The notes under the pieces are model-generated. The model was not told the DNA's origin. It worked only from the letters and a program-made list of their open reading frames with translations, and made no database searches. Below are positions 38,170 through 47,344 of a DNA stretch of 64,000 bases, one piece after another. The stretch covers positions 8,680,001-8,744,000 of the forward strand of contig OY969916.1 in NCBI GenBank assembly GCA_963704535.1, given 5' to 3'. Both the position numbers and the translations under genes were made by a program. The DNA comes from G963704535 sp963704535 (GTDB taxonomy: Bacteria > Chloroflexota > Chloroflexia > Chloroflexales > Roseiflexaceae). Numbering within the stretch: position 1 is the stretch's first letter; every line of letters starts with the position of its first letter.

Positions 38170-39157
38170 GTGAAGGCAAAGCAACCTCTGTCGGCCACGT
38201 TCGCCGACTACGCCGATCTTGCCGACAGCAGCGGCGCCGGGGCGCTCGCCGCGCTGCTCCGCACCTGCATCTCTGGGCAGCCACTGCCGCCCGTTCCCAC
38301 AACCGACCCACGACCAGCGCTTGACCGGCTGCGCCGCTCGGTCGAGCGGGCCACGACCCTCCGCCTCCACTACAATTCGAGCTCCAGAAACCTGGGGCTA
38401 CGGGCCAGAGAGGCGGCGCACGATCGAAGGGTTCCCCCACCTGGCCCACGCGCTCGTTGCCGGCATCCGCCACCAGATCGCCCCGGTCGAGCCGTTCGCC
38501 CTGCGCATCGCCACGCGCGAGGACTGGGCATGGTTGGATCACTTCCACGGCGGTGGCGCGAACGGTTCACGCCTCTTTCGCCTTTATGAGGATACCCGGC
38601 TGTACTGGCATGTGCCAGGAGCCGAGATGCTCCTGTTGCTCTATCGAGAGCCTGCGGAGTTTGGGCGTACCACCCCGGCCGTCGCCGGCTGCTGTTTCTT
38701 CGGCAGCAACATTTTGGGGATCATCGAGAGCCGCTACGCGGGCGGTGGGAGCCTCATGGTCGCCTGGCTCCAGGAGCGCGCGCCGTATCTGATTGGGCAC
38801 CACGTCCTGAGCGATGAGAGTGCCGGCTTCCTGGCGCGCAACGGGTTTGTCGAGGTACAACCGCCGCTCCCAGAACAGGTTATACCAATGCTGCGAAAGG
38901 AGTTCCCCAAAGCCAGCTCTGTTGAGGAGCACGATGGTCGCCAGCGGATCATGGTCTGGCCGGCGAGGCTCGCCGAGGATGCAGGCCTCGTTGCAACTCA
39001 TCTATCAGCGGCGCATCTGAAGTGGTGGCATACACGACGGAGGCAGAGGCGACGTGACGATCCCGAAGAACAGGCCCACGTCGCCGATTTCTTATGGCGC
39101 GCATTCGGCTTCCAGGTGCAGGCGCGTGCGTTGGACGGAGATGGTGGCGAAACATAG
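38170..39157 (+). CDS. Hypothetical protein (frameshifted)
   Basis: Two frames join near 38370-38390 to give about 329 residues. The first starts at GTG 38170 behind GAGAGGAAA (VKAKQPLSATFADYADLADS). The second continues from PETWGYGPERRRTIEGF to the end. The sequence looks like a real soluble alpha/beta protein (LALRIATREDWAWLDHF type, then MLLLLYREP and GCCFFGSNILGIIESR). I do not recognise the family. A one-base excess in the AGCTCCAG region accounts for the break. Confidence 0.55.
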
Positions 39158-39289
39158 CGGTTGGTCATTGTGCGACTCATCCAGATCGGCTGCCTGGGTA
39201 TCGGTCAGCCACTGATCAATGTCACTGGCGTGCCGGCAAGCGGAGGTGGATGGCGGCGCTGGCACTGTTCCGACGCTCTAACCGGCCGT

Positions 39290-41133
39290 CTAGCGTGCCC
39301 AGTCCAGCCCACCGTGATCGCCAAGCGGGTCGATACGTCGCAAATTGCTGCCGTCGGCATTGAGCAAATAGATGCCGCCCGTGCCCATCACCGCGATCTG
39401 GCTGCCGTCGGGCGAGAATACCGCCATCGGCGTATCCTCGCGCAGCGCCGCCAGACGCCGTAAGCCGGTCCCATCACTCTTGATTACCCACAGATCCAGC
39501 TTGGCCCCATGAGCCTCGGCCATTGCCGGCGCGAGGAGCGCTATCACGCGGTCGAGCGGCGTTTTGCTGCCCCTGATCGGGTAGCCCTGCTCATCGGTCG
39601 GCGGCCCACCCGCTGAGATGAAGATGATCTGGCGGCCATTGGGCGAGAAGCGCGGCGCGTACAGCTCCGGGAAGACATCCTGGCGGGTCAGTTCGCGCTC
39701 GCCGCTCCCATCCACTGCCGCGATATTGAGCGAGAACGCGGCGACATTCTGATGCCAGCGTAGGTAGGCCATGGCGCTCCCGTCAGGCGAGAACGCCAGG
39801 TCGCGGGCGTCGGATAGCACCACCTCCCGCACACCAGTGCGCGGGTCCACCCGCAGGACCTGGAACAGCCGCTCGGTGACGGGCGCACGGGGCGCCGAGA
39901 GAATGTCGGCAAAACTCACGTACAACGCCTGACCATCAACCGACCAGGCCGGCGCGCTCAACACTCCCCGTTCCGGCGCCCACAGCAGGCGCAGCTCTGA
40001 CCCATCGGCATCCACCACATACAAGTGGGTTGTAGGAATGGGTAATGGCAGTGGGGTGGTCTCGGTAATCGGCGCCTGCGAGGTGGTGATCAGCGCAACC
40101 TTGTGGCCATCGGGCGCGAGCGCGGGGTATTGGGCGTAGCTGCCCGTCTCCAGGTTCGTGATCGGTCGCGGCGGGCTGGCGCTGCCGTCGCTGCGCCAGA
40201 GATTGCCCTGGCGCACGAAGATCAGCGGCGGGAGCGGTTCGCGAGCCTGCGGCAGTGCGGTCGGCTGGTCTGAGGTGGGCGCGGTGCTGGAAGGCGACTG
40301 CTCTGATACGGGCGTAATGGTCGCCGCAGGACTAGCTTGTAACGATGTGACCGACTGGCCAAAGGTACGAAGGAAGGTCACGAGCTGCCAGATCTGGTCA
40401 TCGCTGAACCGCTGGCCCCAGGCCGGCATGGCGGTGCCAGGGTAGCCATCGCGAATCCACAAGAGATCTGGCCATCCGTGTGCGTGCCGGGGATCATATG
40501 CTGGTTGAAGTCGCTTGGGCGTGGGTTTAGCGACAAGGCGACTGGCCCATCGCCTTTCCCGCTCGGCCCGTGACAGACCGCACAGTTCTCCTGGTAGAGC
40601 AAGCGGCCAGCAGTGCGGGTTTGCTCGTCGGGGGTGAGCGGGTTGAGCGCGCCGCTGATCTCACCCAGGGCCGCGATCGGGACGCGAAAGGCAACCTGGG
40701 TGGTCGCGCCGCCCTCAACCATCAACGTGGTGTCCACCGTCCAAAGCCCGGCCATGGTGAAGAACTGGCCCTGAGCCTGGAAGTGACCCCGATCCACCGG
40801 CTGCGCATCGACCATAATGGCGCCCATATCCATCTCGGCCATCGTAAAGCGTAGTTGCACGCTCGTGACAGGGAAGGGCTGGTCGTTCGCGTCGTGGATC
40901 AGCACATCGATCTGGCGTGTTCCAAGCGTAGTATCGTCGATCTGCATCGTTATTTGCAGCTCATCCACCTGGACAGTCTGTGTCATCCCGACAACCGGGC
41001 GCTCCGTGTCGTGGCTGAGGAGCCAGGCGCCAAGCACCATCGCGCTGAGTAACGCCAGAGTCACGCTCAGGACAATCACACCTCGCCTGGAGCGAAAGGA
41101 AGGGAGCTTTGTTGCACCTCGTCCTGACGACAT
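39290..41133 (-). CDS. Cytochrome c fused to a TolB/WD40-like propeller (frameshifted)
   Basis: The joined product is about 613 residues. An N-terminal membrane anchor (GVIVLSVTLALLSAMVLGAW) precedes a FixH/YtkA-like beta domain (VQLRFTMAEMDMGAIMV). The haem site YQENCAVCHGPSGKGDGP follows, then GYPGTAMPAWGQRFSDDQIW with the distal Met. A Ser/Thr/Pro linker and a six-bladed TolB-like propeller (repeated FSPDGS, LAPDGH, FSPNGR) end the protein. The frames meet near 40465: the first ends at HTDGQI and the second resumes at WIRDG, so one base appears to be missing. It probably faces the outside of the membrane. Confidence 0.78.
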
Positions 41134-41510
41134 CGTGATCTACCTCTGCGCTGATAGCTGGCGCTACGATACGCTCTATCTGCTCAACTAGGCGTCAATG
41201 CGGCGCGTATTGGGTGACAAGCCACGGAGCGATCTGCTTGACGACGCCGATCGTACCACATTGTAGGCTGAACCGTGCGCGCGAAGAGTGGAAGGGGAGT
41301 TAAGAAGTTCGTGGTGGAAGTCATCACTCAAGGACCAACTCAATCCCCGACAGACGTTGGTTGCCTGATGTAGTGCTACGACCGTGGGGCTCGGCGCCTC
41401 GTGTTCGCGATTCGCTGCCGGTGCTGTGCCTGGTCCTCTCGTAGTGGTCGTTGCCCTGTGAGAATAGGGTTCCTCGGCGTCCCCCGCCTTTTTACGCGCC
41501 GGCCAGGATC
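41134..41510. other. Intergenic region
   Basis: No gene, repeat or clear promoter that I can support. It lies between the leftward cytochrome-propeller gene and a small leftward membrane gene. Confidence 0.4.
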
Positions 41511-41699
41511 TCAGAGCCGGATCACTCCCAGCGCCAGCAGGATCAGGATCGCGACGACGAGCAGCGGCAGGCAGCCCAGCCCGCCCTGCGGGGCCTCGGC
41601 GACTTCGATAGGCACATAGACGATCTGGGTTCGCGGCGCCGGGCGGAAGAGGACCAGCGCGGCGACACTCCCGGCGATGATCAGTAGCAAGATTTCCAT
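41511..41699 (-). CDS. Small two-helix membrane protein
   Basis: 62 residues with an N-terminal hydrophobic helix (LLLIIAGSVAALVLF), a short polar middle and a C-terminal helix (LPLLVVAILILLALGVI). A strong ribosome binding site (AGAGGAGG) precedes the ATG. No family is recognised. Confidence 0.6.
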   Translation of the reverse strand: MEILLLIIAGSVAALVLFRPAPRTQIVYVPIEVAEAPQGGLGCLPLLVVAILILLALGVIRL

Positions 41700-41891
41700 C
41701 GTGACCTCCTCTGCCTATTGCACTGTTTCCTGGTTGTAGTACACTCCATATTTAAGCAGCGGTGATCATCACCTCTCGCGGAGGTTCCCATGCGGGCGGT
41801 GCGTAAATTTCCTCGTCGCCTGGGGTATTCCTCCCCACACACGCAAGGTAGGCTGGCAGAGTGACTATCGTATGAGCAAAGAGGAAACCCG

Positions 41892-44198
41892 ATGCCATCG
41901 CGGAAAGATAGCCCCAATCGCAGTGAGACCTTCGGTCGTCTCCTCAGCGGCGCGATCAATAGCATCGCGACCTACGAGGGCAAGACCACGCCGATTATCG
42001 AAGAGGAACTGGGGAGCCAGATGCACCTCGCCGGCAAGACCATTCAACGCTACAAGGCCGGCTATTTGCCACCAGAAGATCGCGCCGTCGAGATCCTGGC
42101 CGAAGCGGCGGTCAAACGTGGCTACCTGGGGCGCGAATGGTTGGGGCGCTTTCTCCACGCCGCACGCTATCCCTTTGCCGATAAACTGCTCGACCGGCTT
42201 TGCCCTATTGGTCCGGCCCGTCCACGCCCGCCGCGCGTCTACAACAACCTGCCGGCGCCGACCTATAGCCAGTTCATCATGCGCGCCCAGGCGTTTGCTG
42301 AGGTCGCTGAGGGTCTCACTAAGCGCTCTGCGGCGGTGCTCATAGTTGGCCTGGGCGGCAATGGCAAGACAAGTCTGGCTCGTGAAGTCGCTGACGCCTG
42401 CCTCATGGGTGCTAGTGATACTCCACAATTCGACGCTGCCGTCTGGGTCAGCGACAAGGATCGTCCTGGCACAACCAATCTGAGCGTCGTGCTCGACGAG
42501 ATCGCTCGCACCCTGGACTACCCCGGTTTCACGCAGTTTGAGCATGACGAAAAGCACCGCGAGGTTGAGCAGCTCCTGCGTCGGCAGCGCGTGCTCGTCG
42601 TCGTCGATAACTTCGAGACGATCACCGACAGCGCGCTGCTCTCGTGGCTACTCAACCTGCCAGAACCAAGCAAGGCGCTCATCACAACACGCGAGTATCG
42701 TCGCGAGTTTCGCCGGAGTAGCTGGCCGGTGGATCTCCGTGGTATGACTGAGGATGAGGCAAGGGAGCTGATCACCGAGCGCGTGCGCGTGCTCAAGATT
42801 GAGAAGCTTGTCGGTAATCTCAGCCAACTTGATCCGCTGCTGGCGGTCACTGGTGGCAATCCCAAGGCGATTGAGATGACCATGGGGCTGATCAAGTACG
42901 AACGTCGGCCACTTCAGCAGGTGGTCGACGACCTCTACGCTGCGCGGGGTGAACTATTCGATGACTTGTTTACTCGCGCTTGGGCCTTGCTCGATGAGGC
43001 GGCTCGGAGGGTGCTGTTGGTAATGACCTTCTTCCCTGCTAGTGCGAGTGGTGATGCTCTCAGCGCGACCACAGACGTTCATGGGTATGTATTCGACCGC
43101 GCTGTGGAGCATCTCACTGACCTGGCGCTGTTGGATGTGCAACGAGTGGATCTACAACTCTCACCATACTATGCCTTACATCCATTGATTCGAGCATTTG
43201 CAAGGACGAAACTAACAGAAGCTCCGCAATTTGAAGAACAGACCCGATCACGCTGGGGCAAGTACTTCTTAGAGTTTTTGAATCACCATATAATACGGGA
43301 AAAACCCAAGGAACGCTATTGGAACTGTCTTATGGTGCAAGATCCGAAGCTGATGGATGAGAAATTAAATGATTTGTTGGCGGTATTGGATTGGTCATCT
43401 CAGTATAATAAGCAATTATTAATTGAGATAATGGTACGTGTAGCACATTATTTTAGCAGAAGCGCTGTTGGTGCGAGGATTAAGTACGCAATTAAGGCAG
43501 CGGAGGCCGCACACCAATTAGGACAGATAGAAGACGAAGCGATATTCCGAATCGATGCACTTGGCTGGATTTATATTGAAATTGGTAATTTAGAGCAGGC
43601 GTATGCGGATATTACAAAAGGTATGAAGGTAGTACAGAAAATTGCTGACAAAGAGACGGCTGATGATTTGACTGCACTCGGGCATACCTTTCTTGCAAAA
43701 GCACATCTAGAACAGGGCGATGTAACCACGGCGGCAGAGCAAGTAAAGCAAGCATTGGCTGTAAACTGTCGTCCATTCATCCAGCATCGTGTCAGGTTGG
43801 TCGCGGGTGAACTTGCAATCAAAAAGGCGCTCTATCCAGAGGCAGTTGAGAATTTTGAAGAGGCGTTGCACGTTTCAACGCAGTATGGCGGTGAAAGACC
43901 AACCGTTGAAGTGAATTATGCTTTAGGAATAGCATATCTGGCCCAGAAAGATATTATAAAAGCAGAAGGCGAATTTATGAAAGTTTTAAGTTTTTCGAAA
44001 CCCAATACGCTTGAGAAAATATATGGAAAATTTGGATTAGCCCGTGTCGCCCAAGAAAAAGGCAAAAACGACGAAGCATATCGACTTGCTCAAGAAGCAC
44101 AAGATACATTGCCACGTCTGTACACGAGTCATAGATTGCAACAGCAAATCAAGATTTTCATAGCAAGTCTTGAAAACACCAAACATGTCAGGGGTTGA
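41892..44198 (+). CDS. STAND protein: HTH-like N-terminus + NB-ARC + TPR-like C-terminus
   Basis: 768 residues, intact. The N-terminus (IEEELGSQMHLAGKTIQRYK to LGREWLGRFLHAARYP) looks like a helix-turn-helix domain. NB-ARC follows with Walker A VGLGGNGKTSLA, Walker B RVLVVVDNFE, sensor LITTREYRREFRR and GGNPKAIEM. A winged helix precedes TPR-like repeats (AVENFEEALHVSTQYG). The DNA is GC-rich to about 43140 and then markedly AT-rich, which suggests the C-terminal sensor was acquired by recombination. The ATG at 41892 follows GAGGAAA. Confidence 0.85.
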   Translation: MPSRKDSPNRSETFGRLLSGAINSIATYEGKTTPIIEEELGSQMHLAGKTIQRYKAGYLPPEDRAVEILAEAAVKRGYLGREWLGRFLHAARYPFADKLLDRLCPIGPARPRPPRVYNNLPAPTYSQFIMRAQAFAEVAEGLTKRSAAVLIVGLGGNGKTSLAREVADACLMGASDTPQFDAAVWVSDKDRPGTTNLSVVLDEIARTLDYPGFTQFEHDEKHREVEQLLRRQRVLVVVDNFETITDSALLSWLLNLPEPSKALITTREYRREFRRSSWPVDLRGMTEDEARELITERVRVLKIEKLVGNLSQLDPLLAVTGGNPKAIEMTMGLIKYERRPLQQVVDDLYAARGELFDDLFTRAWALLDEAARRVLLVMTFFPASASGDALSATTDVHGYVFDRAVEHLTDLALLDVQRVDLQLSPYYALHPLIRAFARTKLTEAPQFEEQTRSRWGKYFLEFLNHHIIREKPKERYWNCLMVQDPKLMDEKLNDLLAVLDWSSQYNKQLLIEIMVRVAHYFSRSAVGARIKYAIKAAEAAHQLGQIEDEAIFRIDALGWIYIEIGNLEQAYADITKGMKVVQKIADKETADDLTALGHTFLAKAHLEQGDVTTAAEQVKQALAVNCRPFIQHRVRLVAGELAIKKALYPEAVENFEEALHVSTQYGGERPTVEVNYALGIAYLAQKDIIKAEGEFMKVLSFSKPNTLEKIYGKFGLARVAQEKGKNDEAYRLAQEAQDTLPRLYTSHRLQQQIKIFIASLENTKHVRG

Positions 44199-44415
44199 TG
44201 CCGTCCAGAGAGCACTTCCCTTCTTTCATGCTCTCTACGGTGATTTGATGTCGCCTGTACCACGTTCGCTCGATCCATCGATTTTCTTCGAGCGCTGGGA
44301 GATGTAGCACTATAGCGAAGTGCAGAATGATTGATCCATCTGCATCAAATTGCAATGCGGTATAGCCATCTGGAAAAGGATCAATGTTTCTGATCCCCGC
44401 TATAATGCACCGCAT
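44188..44415 (-). CDS. Remnant of a small gene cut by a MITE-like element
   Basis: 75 residues (MRCIIAGIRNIDPFPDGYTA start, then VLHLPALEENRWIERTWY) with a convincing protein composition. Upstream, the same frame reads a few more residues (CYEW) and then meets TAG inside the inverted repeat at 44423. The N-terminus was probably lost to that insertion. It overlaps the end of the convergent STAND gene by 11 bases. Confidence 0.5.
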   Translation of the reverse strand: MRCIIAGIRNIDPFPDGYTALQFDADGSIILHFAIVLHLPALEENRWIERTWYRRHQITVESMKEGKCSLDGINP

Positions 44416-44422
44416 CCACTCA

Positions 44423-44528
44423 TAGCATTCCTAACCGAATTCGTAAATGAGAGGCGGTGCTACTGCTTCCTGATGGGGAATATAGAGCACCACCGATCTC
44501 ATTGTTTACAACTTATTTAGGAATGCTA
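44423..44528. mobile_element. MITE-like element A
   Basis: About 106 bases bounded by TAGCATTCCTAA (44423-44434) and TTAGGAATGCTA (44517-44528), perfect 12-bp complements that continue imperfectly inward. It has no coding capacity. The ends match element B nearby, so both belong to one family. Confidence 0.65.
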
Positions 44529-44562
44529 CAATGCTGGTCAACCTGAGTGTCCGCGAATACAT

Positions 44563-44653
44563 ATAGCGTTCCTAAATGAGTTGTAAAAGGGGGTGTGGGG
44601 GGAGCCCCCACAGAAAAGCCCATCCACGTTTACGACTCAAATAGGAATGCTAT
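44563..44653. mobile_element. MITE-like element B
   Basis: 91 bases with imperfect 25-bp inverted ends: ATAGCGTTCCTAAATGAGTT at the left and a complement ending GGAATGCTAT at 44653. The middle contains a GGGGG/CCCCC stem. It is the same family as element A, 35 bases away. TA lies at the edges, as in IS630/Tc1-type insertions. Confidence 0.65.
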
Positions 44654-44685
44654 AGCAGTGCCAGCACAGCACTCCCGGTGCTCGG

Positions 44686-44870
44686 TTACGGCCGTTCCCG
44701 GAAATAGGAATTGACGACTGACGCCACCAGTCCCATGCTCAACGGCAGCAGCGGCTCAAAGCCGGCACCGGGCGGAGCAGCGCCGCCAGGACAACGAAAG
44801 CGCACAGCGCAACGACGGCGAGCGCCAGCATATCGCGGACGGACCAGCGAGAACGGCTTGAGGGTCGCAT
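44686..44870 (-). CDS. Small membrane protein (frameshifted)
   Basis: The ATG at 44870 follows a strong GAGGAGGAAGG ribosome binding site. The first frame gives a hydrophobic helix (DMLALAVVALCAFVVLAALL) and ends early. Restoring one C in CGCCCGG continues into GAGFEPLLPLSMGLVASVV and NSYFRERP, ending at 44686. The whole product would be about 61 residues with two helices. Confidence 0.45.
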
Positions 44871-45165
44871 TGCCTTCCTCCTCACACGAGAGCTGATGGG
44901 TCTGTGCTGAGGATAGCGGCAATGTGTTCAGATGTTTTCGTGACACTGTAGGGCGATCTTCCGCACCGCCATCCCGGCTTGGAAGGCTCAGTGGATGTAA
45001 ATTTCAGCGCAGGCCGATAGAGTGGCAGGAGTCGGATCGATCGCGCCTGGATGAAGGTGGCCGCGTTTTGGACACCTCCGGCGCAATCACAAGTCGCGAC
45101 AGCGCCAGCACATTTCGCCAGTCGGCGCTGACCGATTGTGCAGCCGGCTTCGTTGGCGGCAGCCA

Positions 45166-46245
45166 CTAAGCCACGCCTAGCAGCTCACCCGCACCATGGC
45201 GGAACAGGCCATGTACTGCCACCGCCGTGTTCGAGGCCCTGCCGCCCTCGTGGTGCTGCTCGATAAAGCAGCGGCCAGCATCCAGGTCGATCGGCCGCAC
45301 CTCCCAATCGGCGCCGCGTCGCCGGTCGTATAGCGGACCAGGATGCCAACCGTTCCGGCAACCGTTCGCCGCACGTCGGCGAGGATCTGCGCCTCGGTCG
45401 GACTTGGAAGGGCCACCGGCCAACCGCTCCGCGTGTAGCGCAGGTGGCGCGGGATGCGCGCCTCGGCTGCCCGGCGCACGGCCGCGCGCTGCTTCGCCTC
45501 GGCGAGCGCGACCACCTGGTCACTGTCGAGCAGGTGCGGCGCGATGTCTCCCAGCCAGCGATTGCTTTGGAAACTGAAGGTTGAGATGATTTCGATCTGG
45601 ACTAACTCGCGGTACAGCTCGGCGTTCTCCGGCTGGTTGGAGGCGGTGATCAGATCCACGAGACCAGCCATAATACAAAATTTGCAACTATGCCGGCTCA
45701 TGCCGCGGCTGTAGGTCTCGTTGCGCTCGAAGCCGTGGCGCTGGTGACTCTCATCCACGTCGGCCAGCGTGAAGTCGACCAGCGGGTTCCATTTCAAGCC
45801 GCTGGTGCGCTGGGTCTTGCTGTGTAGCCCTTCTCCCATACTGCGACCGGCGCGTTGGCGCGCGTGGTGCTCTCCTCGCGCCGGATGCCGCTTGCGGTGA
45901 TGATCAGCGCACCAGGGAAGCGCGCAATCAGCTCGCGGTTGCTGATGGCGGTTTTTAGTTCGGAGCGGCAAAACAACATCGCCGGCGAGGACCAGGGCAG
46001 GATGAGTTGGCAGATTTCGAGATGCGCGTATCTGCGGACGTTGCTCTGCCAGCGTAGGAGAAACGCGGTCGAGCAGATCGCCCTGCTTGCGCTTCGTCAC
46101 GACGAGTGGCAGGCCCACATGGCGCGCCAGGCGCTCGCATGTGGGGTAGCGCCGACTCCCAGGCCAATACGCCCAGGTCATTGTGGAGGCACAAGCGCGG
46201 CCCGATGTGGCTGCGTGCCCCAAAGCGGACCCGTAAAGTAGACAT
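45166..46245 (-). pseudogene. PAPS-reductase-like (adenine nucleotide alpha-hydrolase) gene, multiply frameshifted
   Basis: A recognisable protein is spread over changing frames: MSTLRVRFGARSHIG and LGVLAWE, then CERLARHVGLPLVV, then LIARFPGALIITASGIRREE with the family motif G-x-R-x-x-E-S, then KWNPLVDFTLADVDE and MSRHSCKFCIMAGLVDLI. The end is GRCFIEQHHEGGRASNTAV. At least four shifts are needed. The start ATG at 46245 follows AGGAG. Relatives are phage- or plasmid-borne PP-loop enzymes. This region is more damaged than most of the window. Confidence 0.65.
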
Positions 46246-46472
46246 CACCGCACTCCTGGCCGCCCTCCCGCCGCTCATCCTTGCCATCGTGGAACTCATC
46301 AAAGCTGGCCGCGCGCTCGGCTGGTGGTAACTATCCGGTGAAAGCGCCCCCCTTGACGACCTGTCGCCGGGGCGCTTGGTGCCTCCACCGATTTGACCGG
46401 CTGGCGGATGTGCAGTATCCTGGGCAATCAGCAACACGAAATCACGGGGACGATTGCACCTGGGGAGATTCG

Positions 46473-46721
46473 ATGCGTTTACTTTCTACCCTTGCCGCCC
46501 TGGCCCTCGGCAGCGCGTACGCCGCCTGGCTCTCGACCGACGAGGGCAAGGCGTGGATCGATGAGAATACCACCGTGGGCGTGGTGCTTGGCGTCGGCGG
46601 CGTGCTGGGCCTGCTGCGCTTCGTGCTGTCGGGCGATGAGTGGTGGCGGGTGGTGGGGATGTTCGTGGCGGCCGGGGCGCCGCTGGTGGCGCGTGGGGTG
46701 ATGCGGAAGGTGGGGTTATAA
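46473..46721 (+). CDS. Small membrane protein
   Basis: 82 residues with about three hydrophobic segments (LLSTLAALALGSAYAAWL; VGVVLGVGGVLGLLRFV; VVGMFVAAGAPLVARGV). The ATG at 46473 follows GGGGAG. It resembles small phage- or plasmid-borne membrane proteins, but I cannot name a family. Confidence 0.6.
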   Translation: MRLLSTLAALALGSAYAAWLSTDEGKAWIDENTTVGVVLGVGGVLGLLRFVLSGDEWWRVVGMFVAAGAPLVARGVMRKVGL

Positions 46722-46831
46722 CGGCGTTTACATTCATCGGTTCGCGGTAGAACATTGAAACTGTTCGCCACTGATCATTGTCGCTTCGCCGCATGGTGCG
46801 GCTGAGCATACTACTCGAAGAGGAGAAGTCC

Positions 46832-47149
46832 ATGAAACGAAGGTTGCTCGTCGCTATCATCCTCGCGCTAGGTCTCTTTGGTTCAGTATCAGCGGCCTAC
46901 TATCTTGATTACTGCACTGAAGCCGCCTGTCATCCATTTACGTCAACGAACTCGTATGTCCAGCAAAAGGCCGTAAACCTTGCCTATAACAACAACGCGG
47001 CGGTTGGTGACCTCGTATACCTCGTCGACACTACTGGTACCCAAGTCTGCGAAGACAAGACACTAGAGTGGACTGTCAATCACATACCCACACTCAACTC
47101 TACGCACCTGACCCTGACCGGTGCCTACTGCACCACTAGGGATCAATAA
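46832..47149 (+). CDS. Small exported Cys-containing protein
   Basis: 105 residues. The signal peptide (RRLLVAIILALGLFGSVSAA) is clear. The mature part has four cysteines, which could form disulfides (YCTEAACHPF, then VCED and YCTT). AGAGGAGAAG precedes the ATG at 46832. No family is recognised. Confidence 0.6.
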   Translation: MKRRLLVAIILALGLFGSVSAAYYLDYCTEAACHPFTSTNSYVQQKAVNLAYNNNAAVGDLVYLVDTTGTQVCEDKTLEWTVNHIPTLNSTHLTLTGAYCTTRDQ

Positions 47150-47344
47150 CACTTCTATAGAGAAACGACCAGGACGCGCGGCGGGCAGTGCCACCTGGAC
47201 CCGCCGCGCTCGGTGCGCTCGGTGTAGGCTTGGCGCTGAGATCAGGGCGCTAAGTCGTAGGCAAGCTCTCCTGTGTTTGGAATCCCTCTGGCCGTGCTCG
47301 CTGGTATCCATGCATCGAACGCGAAGCGTGACGGAGGTTCCTCT

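Noticed and set aside
44882..45166. Leftward frame starting GTG directly after the PAPS-reductase-like stop
   Set aside because: It has no ribosome binding site and no domain, and its composition is consistent with chance in GC-rich DNA.
46106..46330. Rightward frame ending in a hydrophobic helix (LLAALPPLILAIVELIKAG)
   Set aside because: It lacks a start codon with a ribosome binding site near the hydrophobic part and mostly overlaps the PAPS-reductase-like remnant.
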